A stretch of DNA of 64,000 nt, taken from contig CM031873.1 in the NCBI GenBank assembly GCA_018697195.1, positions 1,662,680-1,726,679 of the forward strand. The letters are read 5' to 3'. Below the pieces are notes generated by a model. The model was not told where the DNA came from. It saw only the letters and a list, made by a program, of their open reading frames with translations, and made no database searches. This stretch comes from Certhia americana. Its lineage: Eukaryota > Chordata > Aves > Passeriformes > Certhiidae. How positions within the stretch are numbered: the stretch's first letter is position 1; each line of letters starts with the position of its first letter. Below, one piece after another: positions 35,591-47,133 of this stretch. Both the position numbers and the translations under genes were made by a program.

Positions 35591-37258
35591 ACAGCTGACC
35601 AGAAAGGTCACTGCAAATAGGCAAATAGGCTTGGAGAACCAGGGAAGTGGAGATGTAAACTGCCTGGGGCAGCAGAGCGGAGAGCCCCAGAGTGAATTTA
35701 ACTGGAGGAAAATGTGGGCAGGATATCAGCAAAATCCTGTCTTCCGGGCAGCAAGATCTTTGGGAGCAGAGTGGTTTCCCAGGGGACAGAGCAAGCGCTC
35801 TATTGCTGGAGTAATTTAAAATTGGATGGGACAGAGTGCTTGGGAACAGGCTGCAGAGGCTAATTGTGGGGTAGGACTGTGCGAATATCTGGCATGCATG
35901 GAAAATCCAAGTTTGCTGCACAGGGATCTCTGTTGATCAGTCAGTGGTACAAGGATCAGAGGATATAGAGCAGGGGAGAGAGGATTTGGCTCTGGGGGAA
36001 GAGGAGCTGCACGGGGCGCTGGTCCCTGCTGAGCCCCAGGATCACTGAGAGCCTGGCAGTGCCCTGGGGAGGAGCCAAGGGGCTCCATTACTCCTCCTGC
36101 TGCCCTGCAGAGAGGGTCTTTGCAGTCCCTCCATTCCCCTCCTGGTGGGGTTCTGGCCTTTCTGTGCCAGGGAGGAGTTTAGAAGAGGTTTCACTATCCA
36201 GGGAGAAGGTGTGACCTCTGTCAAGAGCTCAGCCTCCATCCCACCCTGGCAGCTGATGGACAGAGCGATGGCCACTCCACTTTGCTGGTGTGGGCTGCTC
36301 TCCTCTGGAAGAGGCTTTGTGGCAAGTTGTCCCTCTGTCATGATTTACAGTGCCCTGCCTGTCTCCTCAGACCTCTGCACTTCTTTTTGCAAGCACAAAC
36401 AGCAGGGCTGGGGGGTGCTGGGGAGCTGCCGTGATGGGTGCTGGTGGTGGGTGCTGATGGTGGCTGAGCTCTGGCAATGCCTGGGACCGTGTCACAGCAT
36501 GAGCTGGGAGATGCAGGCACCTCCCTGTGCCCTCTGCTGTTGGCAGGGCTGTGCCTTTGCTGCTGAATCCAGGCTTAGTGTGGGCCTTGGGATGGTGGAG
36601 GCACCTCTGTACCCCACACTGGCACCCTCTGGGGCATCAGTGGTGGGTTCAAACCACTGTATCCCTCACCCATGTGGGGATAAGCACTCTGTGTCATGCA
36701 GGTGAGACCCTTCATGGCCCTACCCTGCTTGCTCTGGGCTGGATACAAAGCTTTGCTGTGGCATCTTCCCTCTCTGTCGGTCAACAGGAAAGCACCACAC
36801 TGCCTGTGCCCCCATCTAGCCCACCATCCAAACCCAAAAGGTCTTCTAGTGTCTGCCAGGACACCAGAACTGCGGGTTTGTTGGGGGAACTGGTGTCAGC
36901 AGACTGGCCCAGTCAGCACAGCCCTGCTGCCCCCTGACAAACTCAAAGTTCCCTGAGCTCACCCTGCCCAGCTGCAGGCTGTGCAATGACTTCCTCGCCC
37001 CCTCTCCCTGCAAGACAACCCCTCTGCTAGGCCTAGCAGAGTTAAAAATAGAGCCTTGCTTACGGAAAGTTCATGTTGGATAAGAGACTTAGCAGGACGC
37101 CGCCGAGATCCTCATCTGAATGTAAATCAATTGCTGCGCCCCAGGTGGGGCCGGTGGGCAGGAGCAGGACAAGCCCCTGGTACTCAAGGAGTCCCCTCAA
37201 ATTTAAACAGGACTCTTTGGTGACTGATCCTCTTCATCAGTGGGAGGGTGAGGCAGCT
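35591..37258. other. Unique DNA, no feature recognised
   Basis: Mostly GC-rich. A short AT-rich patch near 37040-37130 is repeat-free. A 186-codon plus-strand open frame (36145-36705) shows no domain. Confidence 0.45.
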
Positions 37259-37437
37259 GCCAGGCCATGACAGCTGCGCCATGACAACCAGGCCGTGACA
37301 ACCAGGCTGTGACGGCTGTGCCATGACAACCAGGCCGTGACAGCCAGGCCATGACATCCAGGCCGTGACAACCAGGCCATGACNNNNNNNNNNGTGACAA
37401 CCAGTCCATGACAACCAGGCCTTGACAGCCAGGCTCT
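37259..37437. repeat. 14-bp minisatellite containing an assembly gap
   Basis: Units of the form CCAGGCCGTGACAA repeat about a dozen times with GCC/GTC/GTT and CAA/CAG/CAT variants. Ten N fill 37384-37393. The gap means the true copy number is unknown. Three units span 42 bases, so 14-residue periodic open frames arise on the minus strand. Confidence 0.93.
37384..37393. other. Assembly gap (10 N)
   Basis: A run of ten N inside the minisatellite. A fixed ten-base run usually marks a gap of unknown size and not a measured length. Confidence 0.97.
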
Positions 37438-38692
37438 GGCTGGGACTTGAGCAGTGTTCTCCTCCTGTCCCAGGGCACACAGTGGGCTGGGGGGGACACC
37501 CTGCTGCTGCTGGGCTCCATGGGGGCAGTACCCACTGCCAGACCTTTGCCAGGTAGCATCGCCACTCCATGGGTCTGGCTGAGCCTGGCACTAGGATTTG
37601 TGCCCATGGGTTTCAGCGTGGTCTGAAGGAAAAAGAGCCTTTGTGTTGCTGTGCCAAGCACTCTGCTCTCTGTGTGACAGCGTGGGTGGCTGGGGTGCAG
37701 TGGGAGAGGGGTTAAAGCAGCCTCCGGTGTGCTGGGGGCGGGTGCTCCAGCCACTAACAAGGAATAGTAATGAATGGAAAAAGTGAAGTGTTTTTTCCCT
37801 AAAGCAAACAGCCCAGTCAGATTAGAAGCTCGGAGTGCGCTTTACCCAACTATTAATACATTCCTCGCTCATCTCAAACTAAACAGCCACACTGAGCTCC
37901 AAGTTCATAAAAACAGCATCAAATCCATGAGAGCACAGAACATTTATAGTGTCAGCCAGTAAAGCTGCCTGCTGGAGGTGGTGGTGCTCTGGCTCCATGC
38001 CTGCCGAGAGGGACAGGCTGGGCCAGGCAGGAGGAAGGCTGGCAAAGGGACCCTCGCCCTCCTCAGCAGGGACTGCTGACAGGACAGCAGGGAGCCAGGA
38101 GAAGCTCCTGCCACTGCTGGAGTTGCCCTGCTTAGAAATGCTGTACGATGGCAAGCTGGCACTGCCAGGACACTGGGCTTGTGCTCGTGGGATCATCAAG
38201 GATGTTGAACAGGCTCAGTTTTCCCAGTAAACACCCTGCAGGAATCCCCCCGAACCCCAGATGTCTGCGTTCATCTCCCCTCCCTCTCACAGGCCAGGGT
38301 GACATCTCTGTGTGGCACTGCCAGCACAGAACCTTGGGCAGATTCAAACTGCCCTGCATCCTTTAACAGAGCAGAGGCAGCATCCCCGTCGAGGATCCTG
38401 CAGAGTGCTGGGCCAGGCAGCTGCTCCGGGGCCCTTGGAGCAGAGGAGATCCCTGCTCAGCTCTCCCTGCTGACAAGTGTGAGGCAGCAGCTGCTTCCCA
38501 GATCCCCACAGCTGTGCAATCCATCTGCAGCACACGCCCAGGCTGTGCCGGCTGCAGCCCCGCGCACGCCGCAGCCGAGGGAGGCTGCAGGGCAGAGCTG
38601 TGCATGGCAGCATCCCCTGTGCCCCACAGCACCTGAAACGGGACAGGGACAGCAGCCAGGTGGCCCCGGGCTGGGCAGGGCGTGCACCCAGG
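37438..38692. other. Unique DNA with an AT-rich patch at 37770-37960
   Basis: The 37770-37960 patch is repeat-free and less GC-rich than its surroundings, with words such as CAACTATTAATACATTCC; it is a weak candidate for conserved noncoding sequence. The rest is GC-rich. No gene seen. Confidence 0.4.
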
Positions 38693-39203
38693 TGTCAGGA
38701 AAATTACTCTGCAAACACCAGAGGTTTAAGTCCAAAAAGGAGACAGAGGAGTCTTTTTACTTCATTTGAATAAAGGGAGAGGCCATGGGGCATTCCCCTG
38801 GGGTCTCTCCAATTTTTGGAGAACGCAGCCTCCTCTTTATTCCAATTTCCCACCTTTTTATCCCAATTTCCCAACCCCATTTCCCTCTCTCTTTCCCTTC
38901 TGTACTTGAGAAGTCCAGACTTCCCTGAACCCCTGATCCCTCAGATTCCCCTCTAATGTAGAACCCTCCCTTTGAATTTTTAATTCTTATAGAATTTATG
39001 GTTTTTCCTCATTGTTCTTTCATCTTTCAATATCCATTTTCATTTATCAACAAACCTACAGTTTGTTTGTAAAGGCAAATATCTTTTTTTTCCATTCCTC
39101 AATCAGTGGAACCCTTCCCATTGTTTCTTTTATCTCTCAGTGCTGGTTTTATCTCCCAGCAGCCCCACAGCTTGTTTGGAAAGAATCCCTCATTCCTCTC
39201 ACA
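38693..39203 (-). mobile_element. ERV LTR, TGTCAGGAAAATT family
   Basis: It opens with TGTCAGGAAAATTACTCTGC and ends CTCTCACA, about 511 bp. I recognise the T-rich body (TTTATTCCAATTTCCC, CAACAAACCTACAGTTTG) as a family common in songbird genomes. On the minus strand a GGATAAAAAGG TATA-like word lies just upstream of AATAAAG, which suggests minus orientation. No matching target duplication (CCAGG before, GGGCT after), so the 3' limit is uncertain. Confidence 0.72.
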
Positions 39204-39405
39204 GGGCTGTGAGCTCTGCAGATCCCCCTATGCATTGCTGGCTCCTGTGCCAGCTGCTGCAAGGCAGGTGCAGGTATTTGGTGCCTGAGGTTTGGAGCAG
39301 AGAGGTCTCAGGGACAAGGTGCAAAGCCTTCCCACATTGGGCACCGAGATGAATTTCAAAAAATGCTATCTAGTGGTGCTCTGCTTCTCACAGTGTCTTG
39401 CAGTT

Positions 39406-39580
39406 TCAGGAAGAATTTCTTCCTGGAAAGATGGTCAGGAATTAGAGGGGGCTGCCCAGGGAGGTTTGGGGGTTTCCAAGGAAGGCCTGGACATGGCACT
39501 CAGTGCCAGGTGGGGATCAGGAAAAGGTTGGACTTGATCTTGAAGGGCTTTGCCGACCTCAGTGATTCCGTGATTTCCAT
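39406..39580 (+). mobile_element. CR1 3' fragment (plus)
   Basis: The AGGAAGAATTTCTTCCTGG start, GGGCTGCCCAGGGAGGTTTG, TGGCACTCAGTGCCAGG and GGACTTGATCTTGAAGGGC segments end at AGTGATTCCGTGATTTCC, a decayed terminal repeat. Confidence 0.9.
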
Positions 39581-41234
39581 TGGACTGTTCTGTGCCCTGT
39601 GTTTCATCTGTTGGGCTGGGGTTGTTTAAGGTAACACAGCCTGGGACAGATGCTTGCACTGGACATCACTTGAGGCTTGCAGATATCCAGAGAGAGCCAA
39701 AAAGAAAGCGTGCACGAGCCAGGATTATCCCAAACTCCCTCGAGAAGCGCAGAGCTGTTGCTCCCCCCGTGGTGTTGAGACATCCTCTGGTGGCAGCTGG
39801 AGCTGGGCAGAAGGCTGCTGATCTGAAGGAAGCTCCTATCCGTCTCCTTTGTCCTGCCTCAGTCTGAGAAGTCTGGGTGGTTCTCAAAGAATCCGGGGTT
39901 TGCTGGCCAGAGGGCTCTGCCCTGGTCTGCTCAGTGGCCACATGTCTCCTCTGAGGCTCCTCTCATCTGCTCAGTGGCTCAAGCCCACCATGGGCAATGA
40001 GCCCAGCTGACTGGGCAGACCAGGAACGCCAAGGATGCAGTGCAGCAGCTGAGACAGATGCGGGGTTAATCCCAAAGAGAATCACCGGGAAAGAAAGAAA
40101 AAATTCCCCTTGGAAAATGATGATTTTGGTTTTGCAGAGTGGCAAAAAGAGGATGGCTGTGGCAAAAAGCTGAGCTCACATGCCCTGCAAAGGAATGGAG
40201 TTTGCTCTGGTTTATTTTGTACCCAGGGTCACATCTGCAGATCCTGGCTGAAGGGCACCGAGGGCCTGAGGTGGCTCTAAGCAGGGTGGCCTTACACATC
40301 TGGTGACTGGCAGAGCTTGGCACAATCCCTTCCTGGCTGGTGACACTTGCCAGGGGCCTGTTTGGAAATCTCACCGTTTGCTTGTAACTGCCTGTGTCAA
40401 GGAATAAATGAGGCTTCTCCAGTGACAATTTTATATACATTTCTGAGTAATAACAGTGCAGCTGCTTCACCTTGCCAGGGACTAGACCCACACTGCAAAG
40501 GTTTCTTCATAAAGCTCTTCATACCTAATACAGCTACGCTGGAAAGATCCTATAAAATATGCCAGAACACAGGGCTCATTCCAGAAACTGTTGCTTATTA
40601 AACCATCAGGGTGGCAGAGGAAGAGGCTGATCAGAGATGGGCCGATAAAGCGTGGCTCTGGGAGCTGCCTGACCTCGGTGTCACGTTCTGCCCTTTTTTA
40701 TCTTTCCCACACATTGCAAAAAAAAGGCAGAGTCTGAAGTGATGCTATATATACGGGCTGCTGTGCCAGCCCTCTGGGCAGCACGGAGCCCGGGTTTGCA
40801 CGGATCTGTCTGGCATTAGAGGATCGAAAGGTTATGTTATTGGTACATTTCTGCACATCTCAACCATGAGTCATCATTTCCAGGAAGCCAAATACTTACT
40901 TAGAGAGCTGTGATGCAAATTGTGTTTCCCAAATATTTTATTCCTAATGCAGCCCTGGACACCGAATCTGCGCACACAGTTTATGAACAGCTGATCTACA
41001 GCAAAAGGTTGAGGCGAGGGGTCAAAGCTGCCTGTGAGTTTAGGCTGATTTATGGACAAAGTAATTTTGTTATGAAAAATAAGCATATAAAGTACTTGGA
41101 TGCTGCAGTAAAACCATAAACAGTGCACTTTGCCTTCTGCAGACAAGGACTAATTGCAAATATGCAGCAAATAGCGAGAATGCAGAGAGGTGCTTGCTTG
41201 TATTTTGTACTGAGATAGCACTGCCAGTTCTTTA
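39581..41234. other. Unique DNA; AT-rich from about 40590
   Basis: No repeat named. The part from about 40690 to 41150 is AT-rich and repeat-free, with words such as GCTATATATACGGGCTGC at 40742; this contains a TATA-like string but no supporting promoter context. A weak candidate for conserved noncoding DNA. Confidence 0.38.

Positions 41235-41291
<57 letters not shown>
41235..41291. repeat. (ATT)n microsatellite
   Basis: About 19 perfect ATT units. It gives a poly-asparagine run on the minus strand, which is a repeat artefact. The perfect length suggests an actively varying locus. Confidence 0.97.
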
Positions 41292-41715
41292 GGGTGAAAT
41301 AGATTTTTGACTGCATGTGTTTTGACACTCTCACATCACCCTGTTCACCAACACTAAACATCAGTGCTGTTCCCCTAAGAGCTGTGAGAAAAAGCTCCAA
41401 AAAAATTCAAATGCAAACACCCAAACAAATAAAAAAAAAAAGGGGGCAAACCTCCAAAACCACAAAACTTTGAGAAAATGGAAATATTTTCAGGCTGGTT
41501 GTTTACAGGCTTGATGTCCACTTAGCTGGGCTCTCTGCTCTCCTGGCTGTCCCACTGCTGAGGTGGTGGCAGCAGGGCCAGGAGGGAGCTGAGGTGTCCT
41601 TTGCCATAGAGGGAGCAGGCTCTGTGTGTGCTGGGCAGCAGAACAGTGTCCCAGGGATGGCAGGGAGCACAGCCTGACCCCAGTGCTGCAGAGGAGCCCC
41701 AGGGAACACTGAGCA
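41292..41715. other. Unique DNA, no feature recognised
   Basis: Contains an A-rich run at about 41430-41443; otherwise nothing recognised. Confidence 0.45.
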
Positions 41716-42062
41716 TGGATCATGGAATCACAAAATGGGTTGGGTTGGAAGGGACCTTTCTCATTCCCTGGCAGGGACACCTTCCCTTACCCCAGGCTGC
41801 TCCAAGCCCTCTCCAACCTGGCCTTGCCAGGGATCCAGAGGCAGCCACAGCTGCTCTGGGCACCCTGTGCCAGGGCCTGCTCACCCTGCCAGGGAACAAT
41901 TCCTTCCCAATATCACATCTAGGAAGTTACTTTTCCTGTCCTTCCATCCCTCATCCCAAGTCCAGCTCTCTTGGACCTCTTTATGCCCTGGAAGGGGCTC
42001 TAAGATTTCCCTGGAGCCTTCTCTTCTCCATGCTGGACACCCCCAGTTCTCATAGCCTGTGG
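41716..42062 (-). mobile_element. CR1 fragment (minus)
   Basis: On the plus strand: CATGGAATCACAAAATGGG, GGGTTGGAAGGGACCTTTC, GGCTGCTCCAAGCCC, ACAGCTGCTCTGGGCACCC, AATTCCTTCCCAATATCAC and CTGGAGCCTTCTCTTCTCC. This is CR1 in reverse. It ends near CATAGCCTGTGG. Confidence 0.93.
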
Positions 42063-42447
42063 TACCTGAGCAGGAAATACAGATGGGATGTGTCAGGGAG
42101 ATTAGGCCCTTGTATCTGAGACTTTCCAACCTTTAAGCCAAGGGAGCAAGATCTAGGCCCTCTTCCAAAAGCTTGTGTCCATTATTCAGAGCTGCAAAGG
42201 CCTGAAGTTATTTTTCTTTGCCCTGTTTAAAGCTCCTGGGAGCTTCCAGCTTGGTGACATTGTTTCTAGCAGGACATAGGAGCTGGACAAGCTGGCTTGT
42301 AGCAGCCTGTGCATGGTGAGGTGGGAGGGCATTCTCCTCCTCCCAGGTGTGTGCAGGGTGTGGATGGGCTCCAGGAAGAGGGGTGCCTGTCCCTGCCAGG
42401 GTCACCCACGCTCTGGTTGTCTGCTGGGCAGGTAATGGCCAAGGTGC
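42063..42447. other. Unique DNA, no feature recognised
   Basis: Short unique spacer between the CR1 copy and the minisatellite. Confidence 0.45.
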
Positions 42448-42737
42448 TGAGCTGCAGCCACCCAGTGTTTCCATGGAGCTGTAGCCACCAATGGTGTATC
42501 CATGGAGCTGCAGCCACTCCTTGTGTATCCATGGAGCTGCAGCCACCAATGGTGTGTCTGTGGAGCTGCAGCCACCCTTGGTGCGTCTGTGGAGCTGCAG
42601 CTACCCTTGAGCTGTCCATGGAGCTGCAGGAACTTCTTGTGTACCGATGGAGCTGCAGGCGCTCATTGTGTGTCCATGGAGCTGCAGCCACTCTCTGTGT
42701 ATCCATGGAGCTGCAGTCACCCAGTGTAGATCCATGG
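42448..42737. repeat. About 29-bp minisatellite, roughly 10 copies
   Basis: Core TCCATGGAGCTGCAGCCACC recurs with 27- to 31-base spacing; variants include CTGTGGAGCTGCAG and a CTGCAGGAACT unit. The variation in period is higher than in the 14.3-kb array, suggesting an older or less homogenised repeat. The core keeps long frames open on both strands (42309-42839 plus, 42266-42877 minus); neither is a gene. Confidence 0.93.
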
Positions 42738-43796
42738 CTGTCCCCCAGTGTAGCCCTGGCACAGGCATTCTGGGGCCAAGCATGGGTGAGGGACACTTCC
42801 CAATGTGTGGAACAACACAGAAGATATCCTGTGTTTTGAGAGAAAGAGAGTGTTGAAGCTTTCATTTGTAGGCACAAACTACGTCACTGCAGTGGTCAAA
42901 GTACAGCCCAGAAACTTTTATTTACTATTTATCCTGTTTAGAGAATGCAACCACCTGTCCAGGCATCTCACCAGCCTTGTCCTCAGTGGACATGTGGACA
43001 GACAGGCAGCTGGAGCAAAACCTGGCAGTGTCTGGGCTTATCTCCAGTCGCTGGGAGGAATAAATAACCACGGTGTGATGTCCAGCCCAGCCCTGCCAGG
43101 CTACTACTCCTCATTCCCACGGAGCAGCTCTGGGACTCCGCAGCCCGATGTTTCTCAGAGCTGAACTGAGCAGAGCTGGCTGAGGGGGTGGATAAGCCTG
43201 TTCCGTCTCCCTGGGATCCTCCCGGGTATCTATTCTAAGGTTTGCTGCTGCAGACTCTGGGAATGGGCTGCCAGGCTGCCTCTCGTGCTGCCAGCAGTCC
43301 CTGGGGACCTGCGCTTCCCAGGTTGAGTGGCTATGCTCTGGGACAGGGGAGATGCTGCTTGCTGGCACCTCTCAGCTTCCCTGAGGCTCTGGAGAGCAGG
43401 CTCAGGCTCTGTTGTCCTCCTGCCTTCCTGGACATCCCCTCCCAGCTGTGCGAGCTGTGTCCTGGAGTTGGTGTGTGCTCCCCTGGCAGCATTTCTCTGG
43501 GGGCTGGGGCTGGGGTCACTCCTTGTCCCACTTACTCCAGGTGTGCAGAGGTCTGCAGCACGTTACTCTGTAATTTAGGCTGAGGGCTTCTAAGACTGTA
43601 AGTTTCTTTTCCTCTCATACATGTTCTTTGAGGTCTTGTCAGAGAAGTTTTGCAGGGATTTTCTGGCTCCATCCCTCATGGTGATGGATCTGCTGGACCA
43701 CAGAATCTCTGTGACTTCTCCAGTCACCATCTCTTGGACCTTGCTGGGCCCATGACCAAAGAGAACTTCACCCAAAGAGCCAAGTCCTTTTTGGAC
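42738..43796. other. Unique DNA, no feature recognised
   Basis: No named repeat or exon recognised. Confidence 0.45.
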
Positions 43797-44225
43797 TGAA
43801 AGAGAAAAGAAAAGAAAAAGAAATAAAATCTAACCCAAAATCTAATTTTAAGAATGGGAACAAGATAAAAATACAAAAGTAGTTGAAAAGGAATTCAAAA
43901 GAAAAGCTAAAAGGGTAAAATATTTACAGAAGGCATAAAAACTGTTTAAAGACAAAGTATTAGAGGCTTGGAATAAATATATACAATTAATCTAGAATGT
44001 GCTAAAATACCCAGAAAAAAAAAATCTGCCATACTTTAGTAGTGAAAGAAGTTACAAGAAGAATGAGAGATTCATCAAAATTGAAATAATTTCCAAAGAA
44101 GGAAGATAGAATGGAGTACAAAGCATGTCTGTAAGATGTAATACCCATAAGGACAGGCCAAAAATATTTTTAGGAAAAACTTGCTAAAAGCATAAAAGCC
44201 AATATTAAAACATTTCTCAAAGGAT
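43797..44225 (+). other. A-rich island, possibly a decayed element
   Basis: Strong purine and A bias on the plus strand begins abruptly with a GAAAAGAAAAG run and continues about 430 bases (AAAATC, AAAGAAG, AAAATAT words), then stops. Flanks are mixed or GC-rich. The A bias on one strand resembles LINE or retroviral coding strands, but I find no protein motif. Confidence 0.4.
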
Positions 44226-45521
44226 GAATAGTAGGAAGCTCATCAGAAAGTGTCCCTGGCTCAGATCTCTGTAGGAAAAGACAGAAGAAGGTGAATGTTG
44301 CAGTGCAAGAGCCAAGAACCAAACTGCTGCTCTGTGGCAGGGGAAGGAAGTGCCCCACACGGTGCCCATGGTACCCACAAATCCCACAGCCAAGGAATCA
44401 GCAGGATCAACAACTGTTTCTGACAGAAATGTCTGACCTGGAGATGCTCTTGAACATCGGCTGGAGCTGAATAATGAACCACTGGGGGAGATGGTTGGAC
44501 TGAAACCCAGCATCCCACAGTGCTCACATCCCCAGGGATCATCAGCTCCCACCCCTCCTCACCCCTGTGCATCTCCCCCCACTAATGCCACCCTTCTTGT
44601 GACACCACCATGGGCTCTGCCTGGTGTGGGAGCTTCCTGCTCCTTCTTGGTGACCTCTGGCTCTGCCTTTGGCCAGTGTAGAACAGCCAGGCACAGTGTG
44701 ATTCCCCTTTTTTCTGTAGGGGAGGACTCAAATGCTGTTCCCAGCAAACCCCGTGGGTCCCCCCCCATTTTCCCTGCCATGCCAGTCTGGTTTCTCTCAC
44801 TGCATGTCCCTTAGCTCCTGTTCCCAGCCCTGCTGCCAGTGGCACTGGCAAGGCATGGCACAGGCAGGCAGCTCCTTGGCAGCTTGGCAGGGACACCAGG
44901 AGAGCTGTGCTGGGATCAGAGAGAAGCCAAGGAGAGGGGGGCAAGTGGAGGGTTCGTGCTGTGGGCACTTCGTGTGACCCCAGGCTGGCTTTGCACATCA
45001 ACAGGTAACGAACTGGTGTTAGCCTGGCCTGGAACTGGAATAGCTTCTGTCCCAGCCAAGCCCAGACTGGAACAGAATGAAAAACATGCAGTGGTTGGAC
45101 TCCCTGCTAACTGAGCACTGGGCTCTGAATTAGCCATTACTGCTGGGGAAAGAAATCTGGGGTTCTTGGGCGAGGTCGTGGAAAACATCGGCTCAGTAGG
45201 GGGCAAGAAATTGGGAATAATGAGGAGAACAAACCAGAAAATGCAGTTCTGCTCTGCTAAGTCCACACCATCTCACACCCCAAGCTGGCTGGTGTATCCA
45301 TTTCTGTTTCCTCATCCTCAGGAGAGTTCAGAAAAACCAGGAAAGGACTGAGCACAGGCGTTTAATGGTGCCCACAGGAACCATAAAATAGGCTCTGGGC
45401 TTCAGCAGGAGACATCTGAATGGGGTTATGGGGCAGTGTAGAGCCCTGGAGCCCTCTGTGAGTGGTTGGGGCTATTCAGTTTCTTCTTCTTTCTGTTCAG
45501 GAACAAGGATACAGCCCATGG
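44226..45521. other. Unique DNA, no feature recognised
   Basis: No gene or named repeat. Confidence 0.45.
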
Positions 45522-45660
45522 AATTGTCAGGTAGCAGATTTAAAACAAACAAGATGAAGCACTTTTTCACACAACTTGTAATTCATCACGAAACTCATTT
45601 CCACAGGACAGTGTAAGGCCAAAACTGTAACTGGTCTCAAAAAGCAATTACATTCAGGAA
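45522..45660 (+). mobile_element. Ancient CR1/L3-like LINE fragment (plus)
   Basis: CAGGTAGCAGATTTAAAACA, then AAGCACTTTTTCACACAAC, CATTTCCACAGGACAGTG and TCTCAAAAAGCAATTA follow the order of a LINE segment I know from turtle and other reptile CR1-type elements. It is much more diverged than the other CR1 tails here and probably predates modern birds. Limits are approximate. Confidence 0.55.
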
Positions 45661-46410
45661 GAAAAATATGAATTTTATTGATTTAATCATTGAGACTTTT
45701 AAACCCAAGGGCCTGGTGATAGATCCCCAGATCCAAGGGCTGGGAATTGCATAGCCAAGCATCAGAGGTCCAACATCCAGAACTGACCAGCACTAGGGAG
45801 GGCAGACTGGCACAGGGGGTATAGGGCTGACACAGCATAGCTGTTGCATGTTCTCACCTGTTCTGAGCTGTCCTTTCCTGCCCAGCTCTCAGCCTGAGGA
45901 GAATTAATTTCTATCTTCTCCCTCAGTTTTGTTTTTTAAACATCCCAAAGACAGCCATACCCATCAGAGAGGAACGAGCCTCTCCAGTGCAAGATTCCTT
46001 TGGCTGGATGTACACGTGCCCGTGCCCCAGACCTCTGCAGAGGAGCTGGAAAACCTCATCTTGCCAAGGTTTTGCCTGACCTTTTGTTCTGCACAAACAG
46101 GATCTCCTTGGGCTCTGAATGTCCATTAGGTGTTCAGGAGTCATCCTCTCTCCTTAGCAACACATCTGTGAGGCCAAAACACAGATCCAGGCACGTGCTG
46201 GGAGCTCATAAGTAGACATTAGGAGCTTGTCCTAGGATCTTCCCTCTGAGGTTGATGTAGGAGGAAGAATTAATCCCCAGAAGGATCTGTTTTACCTGCC
46301 ATGGCCTTCAGCTGAGATGAGTCTCTCTGCAGGAGCACACCTGGCTCCTCCCTGCCATGGCATTGCTTGTGATGCCTCTGACCAGCTCAGAACCCAGACT
46401 GCAGAGAGCA
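45661..46410. other. Unique DNA, no feature recognised
   Basis: Possible further decay of the ancient LINE in the first 150 bases; nothing else recognised. Confidence 0.42.
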
Positions 46411-46475
46411 ACAGAATTCAGGCTGGAAAAAACCTTGGAGATCATCAAGTCCAACCATAAACCTAACACCCAAGC
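46411..46475 (-). mobile_element. CR1 3'-end remnant (minus)
   Basis: CAGAATTCAGGCTGGAAAAA followed by GGAGATCATCAAGTCCAACC is the reversed 3' end of CR1. About 120 bases later a plus-strand CR1 begins, so the two were separate insertions facing apart. Confidence 0.82.
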
Positions 46476-46594
46476 GGGAATCTTGTGCCCTTCCACTGGG
46501 GCAAATGCCATTTCCTAAGGCTGTGCCCTGGCAGTGCTCTGACACAGGGCACTTGTGCTGGCATTGCTTGGGCACATGGAAATGTGTGTGTTGG

Positions 46595-47110
46595 GCACAC
46601 AGGGACTGCCCTGGTGAGGCCACACCTCCAGTCTTGTGTCCAGTTCTGGGCCCCTCATGACTTGTGAGGTTCTGGAATACATCCAAAGAAGGGAACAGAG
46701 CTGGAGAAGGGTCTGTAGCACCAGGAGGGGCTGAGGGAGCTGGGAAAGGGTCTCAGCCTGCAGGAAGGGAGGCTCAGGGGGAACTTCTGGCTCTGCACAA
46801 CTCCCTGCCAGGAGGGGCAGTGAGTGGGGAGCTTGGGCTCTGCTCCCAGGGGACAGGGACAGGAGGAGAGGGAACTGGGCCAGGGGAGCCTCAAGGTGGA
46901 CAGCATCAGGAATTTCCCCATGGAAAGGGTGCTCAAGTTTTGGAAATGCCCAGAGAAGTTTGGAGTGCCCATCCCTGGAGGTGTCCAAGGAATTCCTGGA
47001 AGTGGCACTCAGAGCTCTGGGCTGGGGACAAGGTGGTGGTCAGGCATATGTTGGGCTTGACAGCCTTGGAGCTCTTTCCCAACCCCATGATTCTAGATTC
47101 TGTGACTCTG
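46595..47110 (+). mobile_element. CR1 copy with ORF2 3' relic (plus)
   Basis: The first 65 bases translate to ALVRPHLQSCVQFWAP, the conserved end region of CR1 ORF2. The rest is 3' UTR with TGAGGGAGCTGGGAAAGGG, GGACAGGGACAGGAGGAG, GTTTGGAGTGCCCATCCC and an end of GATTCTAGATTCTGTGAC. About 515 bp, one of the longest copies here. Confidence 0.93.
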
Positions 47111-47114
47111 TTAT

Positions 47115-47133
47115 TGTGTATGTGTGTGTGTGT
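47115..47133. repeat. Short (TG)n run
   Basis: Nine TG units with one TA interruption, directly after the CR1 terminus, so perhaps grown from the CR1 end repeat. Confidence 0.85.

Noticed and set aside
40742..40760. TATA-like string as a gene promoter
   Set aside because: No downstream exon, initiator or CpG context; AT-rich surroundings make such strings common.
42266..42877. Long frames on both strands (up to 203 codons)
   Set aside because: Periodicity of the 29-bp minisatellite and low stop density explain them.
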